Shown one piece after another: positions 52,515 to 61,907 of a DNA stretch of 64,000 bases. The position numbers and the translations under genes are program-made. The notes beneath the pieces are model-generated. The model searched no databases. It saw nothing but the letters and a program-made list of their open reading frames with translations, and was not told the DNA's origin. Position 1 is the first letter of the stretch, and each line of letters starts with the position of its first letter. Source of the stretch: Linepithema humile (lineage: Eukaryota; Arthropoda; Insecta; Hymenoptera; Formicidae); the NCBI RefSeq assembly GCF_040581485.1, contig NC_090133.1, positions 25,694,139-25,758,138 of the forward strand. The letters run 5' to 3'.

Positions 52515-55500
52515 ATGACAGTTATCAAGTGTTTATTAGGAGTAACTTTACTATTTGTCACAAGTCAGAGCGTTCATCATGAAGATAATGAAGTAGTGGA
52601 AGAATATCAAGAAAATCCATATCGCCTACCAAAACATGTTGTGCCCACTCATTACAACATAAAATTAATACCGCATATCGTGGAAGGTAATTTCACCTTT
52701 AATGGCGAAACGAGTATTGACATCGAAGTGCACAAAATGACAAATTCCATCGCATTGCACACTGTGCTACTCACAATAGACGAATCATTAACAAGATTGA
52801 CCGGCGGAAACGGAAACGCCGTAGATAATTATATTCCAAGACAGCATGATTACAACAATGAAACAAACATTTTGACTATACAATTTGAAGAGTTATTATA
52901 TCCTGGAACTTACACACTATACCTTAAGTATGTGGGTGTACTCATAGATTATAATGGATTTTACAAGAGTTTCTACATGATAAACAATGATAGAAACATA
53001 GTGTAAGTAATTATTAAAGAAAAAATATAACTCTATCGTGCGAATAAATTATGCTAACATTATATTATAACATATGTATAACAAAATAACATGCACAAAA
53101 AATTAAAAGAAAAAATATTTATCTAGCTACTCAGTTTGTTAGTCTTCCTATCTTCTTTGATATTATATTATGCAATTAATATACGTTAAAAAACGTAAAA
53201 AGCTATTAAAATTTGGACACATAGATATTAAATAAAATTAATAGTATATGAAATAATTGATCACTTTCCGGAACGTTCAACTGCTTCTGATTATTGAAAT
53301 ATATAATAAACGTTCGCGTGACCTATTGCTTCCTCACGATAACTTTAAACACGTTAATGCGAAATTTAATACATTTAAACAAATTGATATTGAATTTACA
53401 GATGGGTAGCAGCTACGCATTTCCAACCTGTCACTGCGCGACAAGCGTTTCCGTGCTGGGACGAACCCGCCATAAAAGCAACCTTCAAATTTTCTATAAA
53501 GCATTATCCTAATTATGTAGCATTATCAAATATGCCATCCACGCGATCGAATGTCGATGAGGTCGATGGAAAAGTATGGACATACTTCGAGACAACACCT
53601 ATCATGTCGACAAATATACTGGGTTTCGTGATCGCCAATTATGATTATATCTCAAATTTAGATGGTACCATCAAAATATGGGGCCCAAAGCACCTTCTTC
53701 AACACGCTGCGTATCCTTTAGATATTGCCGAGAAGGCAACGCAAGAGCTCGAAAAATTTACTAACAGCACCACTCGAATGCCAAAGATGGATCACATCGC
53801 CATTCCCGTATATACAAGCCGAGCCACTGAAAACTGGGGCATGATCGCTTACTTGTAAGTCTTTTCTTAATAAGCGTTTTGTTAATAAAACTAATTTTTT
53901 TGACAGAAGATTATTACTTGTCCTCCAAAATATTTCTTAAATTATATTATAAAATTATGTAAAAGTTTCGATATATATATCAGTTGAGCTAATTATATCA
54001 AAACTAATGTAGAAAGATTAATTTGCGTGTAGAAATTTTATAAATTATGACAGCTTTCAAAATTTGACTACCAAAATGCACTATTTATTCGACAATTAAA
54101 AAATATTTAACTGAAATGAGACAAACCATTCTTTGTTTATGTATAGCATTTTAAACTCCACACATGTAATAAGTCTTGAAACATTTTTTTTAATTCTATT
54201 ATGTTTATTGCATTACTAATCACAATTATTCAAAATCTTTTAGAGACCGTGTACTTCTTCAAGATTATAACTCGTCTTCAATCGAAAACAAAGTGTATAA
54301 CACCATGACAATCACGCACGAGATAGCGCATCAATGGTTTGGAAATCTAGTTAGTCCGGCTTGGTGGGATTATCTTTGGTTGAGCGAAGGCATGGCAACC
54401 TATTTAAAATTCTACATTACTGACAAGGTACCAACAAAGTGTGTAAATGAAATATGTTAATCATTTTTAACAAAATATTGATCTTCTTAGTTTCTCAAAG
54501 AATGGCGATTAATGGACTGGTATGTGTTGCATGATATACTATTCTTGCTTCGCATAGATTCTAATCATTTCAACAAGCCGATTAACATAAATATAACTAG
54601 TCATTTAGACGTTCGGAAAGCATATTCACCTACTCATACATATACGAAACGTAAGAAATATTTAATTTACTTTTAATAATATATTTAAAAAAAAGGAAAA
54701 AATAAAATTATAACAACTAATTATAGTTTTAAAATTAATATTAATTAATATAAATATTATTTTATTTTGTTTTACATAGTTATTTATATTTGTAAAAAAT
54801 AATTCCATATCTGTTTTTTATCTTTTAGCTAGTATCTTATTACGAATGTTGTCGCATTTCTTGAGGGAAGATGTGTTCCAAAACGGTTTAATAAAATACC
54901 TTCAAGCGCAGTTAGTATAATTGTTTATAAATTTTAAATTTTATTATAACATAAAATATAAAAAATAATTTTGAGAAAAATAAAGTTTATAATAAATCTA
55001 CAAATAAAAAAAACTAGCAAGTACAGATATCATATTTATGTTTGATTGATATTAAGCTCATTTTGTATACACAATTGTAGATAAAATTTTTTCCAAAATT
55101 ATTAAATTTGTATTAATTCTCTTAAGTTTTGAAAAAGCGAATTTTTATAAATTGTTATTGTGACTATAAAATCCACCGAAAAACTGTAAATTTCATTATT
55201 AAAGATATATTATTTTTATCGATTTTTAGTGAATACAGTAGTGTCACACCAGACAATTTATGGAAAGCATTACAAGACGCTCTCGATGAATCAGACGTAC
55301 CACATGATGATTTTAATGTAAAAGAAGTAATGGATACTTGGTTTAGTCAAGCAGGTTATCCTATTGTAACGATCAATCGAGATTATACTACAGGTGAGAT
55401 CAAGGTTACGCAAGAAAAATTTCTAGTTCCAACGCCTAATAATACCGAGAGCAATAGCACATGGTGGATTCCAATAAACTTTGCAACACAAAGCAATTTG

Positions 55501-57785
55501 AATTTTTCGTCAACGTTAGCCAGTCACTGGCTAAAGCCAAAGATCGAGAGTATAATGATCGAAGCAGTAGACATTAACGACTGGATTATTGTAAACAAAC
55601 ACTTAACAGGTATTTATTATTGCAATATATATATTAATATAATAAAATAAATCACTCAAAATTTAAATAGTAAATTTTCAAAAAATATTTAGCGATTCAT
55701 ATAAAACAGAAAAATTAATAAAAAAAATAAATTTTAATATTAACTATTATACTAATCTTGTTTGTAACAGGTTTTTATCGCGTAAATTACGATATAACCA
55801 ATTGGAAGCGAATTGCTATTTTTCTTAATTCTGACGATTACGTCAAGATTCCAGTTCTGAATCGTCTCCAAATTATCGACGATGCTTACTATATGATAAA
55901 GACCGAACGCCTCGACCCTGTAACTTTTCTAGAAATTATCAATTACACGTGGCGAGAAACTGATCCTGTTATATGGAAGCGATTATTCGAGATTATTAGT
56001 ACGTTAAATGACTTTTTGCTGCAGCCTGAAGCAACTGTAATCTTTAAGGTATGATACATCATAATCTAATGTGCATCATCAAAACAAATATTATTTAAAA
56101 GCTAACAAATTTAACAAAAAAAATTAACATGTTTATATCTCATAATAAAAATAAAATAAAATAAAATTTCTAATATAATTTTTAATAAAATTTATAATAT
56201 TAATAAAATTAAATTTATAATATTAATAAAATTTTTAATATTTTTTTCAAGCCATATTTATTCAACTTGATGAATAAACTACTTGAATATGTGAGTTTCG
56301 ATGAGCAACCTAATGACGATCCCTTAACTATACAAGTTAGGAACACCTTCTATCGCTATACTTGTGTACATGGGCATCCAAAATGTCAAACAAAAGCTAC
56401 CACTAAATTACTTGCATATGTGAACAACCCAACTGTAAATACGTAAGTTTGATTATTTAATCAACAAATTTTGCACAAACTAAAATATAATTTTAAATCA
56501 GATACTAGATGACAATAGTACCGACTGCTCGATTCTAACTTGTGTTTATTTAATTTAACGAATAACTAAGATACACTTTTGTTACAATTTTGATATATAA
56601 TATTAATCCTGTCGACTTCGTAAATTTACAATTTACATAATAAATTAATCAGAAATTAATGTATCATTATTAATTGTTCTGTAATACTAAACTACTACTA
56701 TGTATGTACAATTATTTTCAATTTCCCTTTAATTTTGACCAAAATATTTATTTATTAAACAAAAAAAAATGTAAAAAATTTTGTTCTTTAATTTACTAGA
56801 CAAGTTCACCGCTTTACTAGGCAAGATGTTTGCTAAAAAGATTAATTTACAAATTATTACTGTGCATGCACTGCATTTTACTATAAAATAGAATAAAATA
56901 AAACAAAAGTAACATTTTTAATGTACATTTTTAATGTATGATTCTTTTAATTTAATCTAACAAATTTAAAATAAGTTTTAACTTTTTGTTTTGTTCCTCA
57001 GAATTCCATTCAATCAAGAAATTATATTTTGCATCGCTTTGACGAAGGCTAATGAGTCTATTTGGAATCAATTCCTGCAGGCATCTAAAGAAACTTCAAG
57101 CGATCACTCTTACCTTGGTTGCTCGGAAAATATTGACATTAACAAAAAACATTTAAATTCTATCATAATGAAAAATGTACCATCTATGAGAAATATTTAT
57201 TACATGTTATTTGACAATATGCTTGTTAATCTGCAAAATTTAGATGCAACAATTGACTATTTTATTAATAATTTTGACGAGATTACCGTAGGGTAAGTAA
57301 TATTATGCTTTTATATTAATAAAAGTTATCTAAATATTGTTTTAATCGAAAGATTTGCGTTGTACTGCATGATAAATTAAAATTATATTTAATAATAATT
57401 TTTCTCTAATGCAACATTATATTATATTTACAGTACTAATGGTGATAATTATATCCTTAGCCGCATTATTTCAGCGTCTGTCACAGAAGAACAAGTCAAA
57501 AAGGTTTGCTTTACACAATATTATTTTATTCAATGTTTATGTATTATCTCCATGAAACAGTCACTGAAATGATGAAATATTTTCTTACAGATAAAAGCAC
57601 TTATCGAATCACATAATATTGATGAGTATGTAAGTTCTGATTTAATCAAGAAAAGAAAGAGAATAAGCAAAGTCAGAGAAAATATGTCGAAAATTCTTAG
57701 CGCTATCGGAAACAATGAATTATCTGTCACATTGTACAATACATTAAATAATAGTGCATTACAACCAAATATAACCAATGTTTAG
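52515..57785 (+). CDS. APN-5: aminopeptidase N-like, zinc site intact, altered GAMEN
   Basis: Eleven exons: 52515-53002, 53402-53854, 54244-54427, 54491-54650, 54829-54910, 55230-55609, 55771-56048, 56252-56442, 57002-57292, 57434-57503, 57591-57785; 923 residues, all phases close. A hydrophobic signal peptide covers about the first 20 residues. FPCWDEP is intact. The zinc site is complete: HEIAH (H339, E340, H343) and E362 eighteen residues on, with Y426 kept in TYTKPSILLRM. The exopeptidase motif is RATEN (303-307) instead of GAMEN, keeping the Glu that binds the substrate N-terminus but changing Gly to Arg and Met to Thr, and the following TYR reads AYL. The S1 pocket and specificity are therefore probably different. 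The tail is basic (KKRKRISKVRE) then Asn-rich, without a GPI signal. The intron after 54427 is only 63 bases. AATAAA near 57822. Confidence 0.92.
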
Positions 57786-58026
57786 TAAATAAGTATATAA
57801 ATATAAAAATATCGTAAAAACAATAAACTTATACTGTCACAACAATAATAAAAATACTGTCTTCTAACATTACCTTGTATTTTATATATTAATATTATTT
57901 AACAAATTCATAAATACCCTTTAATTTTTATTTTAACTCTAACATTTTTCAAATTTAAAATTATAATTTTACTTACTTAAAAAAAGCAACTAGAGATGGT
58001 TACTATCATCGTTAATTTTTGATAAT

Positions 58027-58061
<35 letters not shown>

Positions 58062-59805
58062 ACACACACATTTATACAAATATTCGCAATAAACATAGAT
58101 TTTAATAATCTATCATTTTAATTAATCATTGGCCAGAGTAGATAAAGTGTATCGTAATCTATAATAACAAGAATAATATACGTAATATAATTTTATTAAA
58201 ATTTTGAATTCAAAATACTTGAAATACGAATTTTCTAATATTATTATTTATTTTCTACTATTTTTTAATAAGAATTTTCTTATTTATAAGAAATATAATT
58301 TTTATTTATTTGTAAATTCTGAGATATTACAATTAATATTATGTTATAATAATAAATATTTTTTATTATTGTAATATTGTAATATATTTTTTATTATTAT
58401 AATATTAACAAAATTTTATATTATATTGCATAAATAAATATGTTTCGCGGTTCACAGATAGCGCATTTGTATAATATAAGCCTCATAATCTTAAAAATGT
58501 TATAATTCTCCGTAATATCTGTTTACAATGTCGTTATCAGACATAATCCTTAAAGTATTTCTTAGTTTTTATCTGCCGTCATAATAATTCGTCATAATAC
58601 TTTATATACACTATTACCTATTATCGATTGTTATTGATTTTAAAATATATACCAAAATTTTTTATATATGTGTATTCGTTAATGCTGATTCTTCAAATAT
58701 TTTTTATTATATTATATATACTAGAAATATAATACAGATCTCCATCAAAAATTCTATTGTAGATTTCAGATCGTCTAAAACAGGCTTAAAACCAATCATA
58801 TGTTTCTGTTTCGCCTTTAAAACACTTGAATGAAAGATACTTCTGGTAATAAAATCATATTTATTTTTATTCTGATAAACCAATCGCTAATCAAGATTAT
58901 CTTCATCAAGAGTCGAAACATGATTCGTAATTTTTGAGAATCGATATTTCTAAATACAAAAGCAATTTTTTATTATTTTTTTAATAATAACTAATAATTT
59001 TAATTTTTTAAAAACAAAGTCTATATAATATAGTTTATACCTTACAAATATTGCGATTTTCAACAAGAACAGCGTTTGAAAAACTTTAATGCAATTAGAC
59101 ATGTTTTAAAATGTTACTTAACAAAATTATATGTATAGTTTACTTATATAAAAACTTATTATCAAAAACTAGATCACTATCAATTTAGATTAATTTGCAA
59201 TCATATTAGCTCGTAATCAATGTTGTATCATATTGTATAATGTAACAATTATCAAGTTCTCAAGTTTCTCATCAATCGTAATCTAAAATCACTTATTGAA
59301 TTGTTGCATTGTTTTTTTGCAAACACTTAATTTTTGCTGTCATAATATGTGTATAAGTAGAAAGCGTGATAACGTGGTTTTATACGAAAAATGACGGCAT
59401 TAGTGAAACTCGTATGATAAGATAGTCGATAATATCATAGGTTATCAACGCGTAACAAGACTAAGGTTCATTTGACAATCTTTTTGTCACTCGACAGGTT
59501 CTATTGTTCGCGCAAATTATACATCTAGAAACGTTAAAAAAAAATAAATAATTCACCCGCTGGCGTGATTGATATATATAAATTTTTATAAAAGTAAAAT
59601 AATTATTTTAAGTATTATTGCAAATATAAATAACTTTTGGTTTTACCTTTATAAATAGTTATAAATGTATATCTGTAAAATAGAGTATGAAAGTGTGAAA
59701 GAACGATAATATCAGCTACAAACGTAAATATTTAGTAAAGGTAAGTGGAATAATTCCTAAATAATTACTCTTTAGCTCTTAATAAAACTCTTTAGCTTTT
59801 AAAAC
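57786..59805. other. Intergenic, APN-5 to nested repeats
   Basis: AT-rich spacer with the APN-5 3' end (AATAAA near 57822) and an (AT)n microsatellite at about 58027-58058. I see no gene or recognised element up to the inverted repeat that starts near 59811. Confidence 0.6.
58027..58058. repeat. (AT)n microsatellite
   Basis: Pure AT dinucleotide run of about 16 units, flanked by tgtt and gatacacacaca. Confidence 0.9.
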
Positions 59806-60059
59806 TCTAAAAAAGCTGAACAAAAGCCCAAGCTGGTTTTTAATTGCTCTTATTATCTGTATTATACAAATATATAAACGTTTCGGCTTATTTTTTTAGC
59901 CATCTTCAGTGTACATACAAATTATCTTAACGTATTGTGATAAAAAACTAAACGCTCGCGAAATATAAAACATAGGTGGAAGTTGTTGTCTTACATTACA
60001 CTGTAAAAAATTACTGACTGACAATTCAGACAAAAGTGTTTGAAGTTTTCTTACAGTCA

Positions 60060-60232
60060 CATTGTCTAAATTTTTGGACAGAATATTGTCTGAATTTCTA
60101 GCCACAGTTGTCTGAATTTTTGGTCATAGTTGTCTGAATTTCTGGTCACAGTCGTCTGAATTTCTAGCTACAGTTGTCTAAATTTCTAGCTACAGTTGTC
60201 TGAATTTCTAACTACAGTTGTCTGAATATTTC
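60060..60232. repeat. Tandem array of ~24-bp subterminal repeats
   Basis: About seven degenerate units of the form tgtctgaatttctagctacagt follow each other. They belong to the left subterminal part of the inner element, and similar motifs occur inverted on its right side (60880-61060). Such repeats are often transposase binding sites; that role is inferred. Confidence 0.75.
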
Positions 60233-60277
60233 TGATCTTAATGCCTGAATATTCAGACACTTTTGTTAGAATTTAGA

Positions 60278-60497
60278 TGTGGTTTTTAAAAAATACTAAC
60301 AATATATTTTGGTTTAAAGTATACTCAGATGCGATGTTTCCTACCGGGCTCCCGACTCTCGAGCCCCATGCAAGCGAGAACATATACGCGCTTCTCGCTT
60401 GGGTGGGGCTCGGGAGTCGGGAGCCCGGTAGGAAACATCACATCACTGAGTATACTTTAAACCAAAATATACTGTTAGTATTTTTAAAAAACCACAC
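60278..60497. mobile_element. Near-perfect ~105-bp palindromic foldback element
   Basis: The arm from 60278 (gtggtttttaaaaaatact...) to about 60380 is repeated in inverted form from 60391 to 60497 with few mismatches, including gtttcctaccgggctcccga and its complement. The loop is only about 10 bases. The GC-rich core contrasts with the surroundings. The long open frame crossing it is an artefact of the palindrome. Confidence 0.8.
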
Positions 60498-60587
60498 TTA
60501 TCCGAACTTGTTTTTCACTGGTATACATATATTTCATTAAAAAACACAAACACCACATGATCATAAAACTTTTCGGATGTAAGACTG

Positions 60588-60750
60588 ATGACAGAGAACA
60601 AGATGTAAGTCGTAGTCGTGAACGTATGGTAAGGCAGAGAAAAACATAAGTCGTGAAACGTATCCACACAATAACTTTTCACGTCTTACGTTTTTCTCTG
60701 CCTTACCATATGTCCACGACTACGACTTACATCTCGTTCTTTGCCATCAC
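60588..60750. mobile_element. Second ~73-bp inverted-repeat hairpin
   Basis: The arm 60588-60660 (agatgtaagtcgtagtcgtg...) is complementary to 60676-60750 (...cacgactacgacttacatct), with a loop of about 15 bases and a handful of mismatches. It shares no obvious sequence with the preceding foldback, so it seems to be a separate insertion or an independent palindromic part of the host element. Confidence 0.75.
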
Positions 60751-61626
60751 CCTAACTAATATTCCGTAATGGATTCCACGACGCAACGTCAGTTGAGACT
60801 GCTTCGACTGCATTTGTTACACTGCTACTGCGTCTTCGTTACTGCGCGAACATCCACGCATCGGGTTATAAAACCACAGCATGTCTGAAATTTTAGACAG
60901 ATGCTGCTTTCAAATATGTTGTCTAATTTTTTGGACACCAATTCTAAATATTTCGGACAGACGCGCCACTATTCTGAACTTGCAGATAAACTACTCTGAT
61001 AATTAAGACAGATTGTCTGAAATTACTTTCAGGCACCCAGATCTGAAAATTCAGACAAAAATGTGTGAATTTTTAGGCAATCTTTTACAGTGTAGTCATT
61101 AAAAAACGGTGTTGTCATCTTACTTGAAAGTTGCCTCTTCATAAATCAAAACGAACCAATTAGATGTCAACCATATAAGTCAATAAATAAAAACTAAAGT
61201 AATGTCACAAATTTAAAAGATTGAAAGCGCTTTGTCAGTTGTCCTCAACGAAAGAGTATACATAAAAAAACGCTAGTTGGGTTGTATGTACACTGAAGAT
61301 GACCAAACAAAAATGTGCTGAAACGTTTGTACATTTGTATAATACAGATAATTATAAGAGCAATTAAAAATCAACTCGAGCTTTTGTTCAGCTTTTTCAA
61401 TTTTTGTAATTTATTTTTCAATATCAAAGCCTATCTTTTTTATTTTTTATATATAATAGTTTTAAAACTCTATCGTTTTAATTAAAATTGTTTAATTAAA
61501 ATTAGCTTTTAAAAAATCTTTAAAAAATTAAATGTAATAAAAACAACGGTTTTTATTACATTTATAAATTTAGCTAAAATATGAAATATTTTAATTTTTT
61601 TATCAATTTTTATTATCATTTTCACG

Positions 61627-61907
61627 GTTTTTATCAATTTAATAACGTGGAATAATTTTAATTTCTTATCCTTTTATCGGACATTATCACGATTGTATTT
61701 GCACTTATTTGTTTGCGTTTATATATTGATAAAATTTTAGAACTGTTACGCAGTAATATAAATGTTAATATAATTTTATATCAGTTTTATATTAAATGTT
61801 TTTTAATTATATAAAAAAAAATGATCTATGCATTCATACAACATAAAATCTAAGAAAAACGTCTTTTAGATGCGAATTTTTTGGAAACATCTGTTGCTCT
61901 GCACTCT
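61627..61907. repeat. Copy A of a direct duplication (APN-6 upstream region and start exon)
   Basis: This segment, containing the leader region, the splice acceptor ttttag, the ATG and the first codons of APN-6, is duplicated about 1.03 kb downstream. Shared stretches include tctatgcatt, acaacataaaatctaagaaa and catctgttgctctgcactct. Copy A is the functional one: the acceptor and the frame are intact. Confidence 0.8.

Larger units (their letters stand above)
59997..61095. mobile_element. Inner non-autonomous element with CACTGTAAAA termini
   Basis: The left end (acactgtaaaaaattac at about 59998) matches the complement of the right end (cttttacagtgtagt, ending near 61096). Inside both ends are many degenerate copies of tgtctgaattt or its complement as subterminal repeats. 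No coding capacity is seen. It is inserted within the outer inverted-repeat element and is itself interrupted by two hairpin elements. Confidence 0.6.
59811..61400. mobile_element. Outer inverted-repeat element of a nested transposon cluster
   Basis: About 115 bases at 59811-59929 reappear inverted at 61283-61400. Both contain gctgaacaaaagc, ttttaattgctctta, ctgtattatacaaat and cttcagtgtacatac or their complements. Each arm, read outward from the centre, contains CTGAAGA ... GAAACGTTT, a pattern seen near the ends of Penelope-like retroelements (recognition from memory, not tested). No intact reverse transcriptase or transposase lies between the arms; the interior is filled by other inverted repeats. 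The cluster sits about 470 bases upstream of the APN-6 start codon. Confidence 0.65.

Noticed and set aside
60060..60232. Regularly spaced repeats considered as a CRISPR array
   Set aside because: The units are directly adjacent and degenerate with no unique spacers, and the genome is an insect's; they are subterminal transposon repeats.
60277..60540. 87-residue open frame
   Set aside because: It runs straight through a near-perfect palindrome with a short loop and has no protein-like features.
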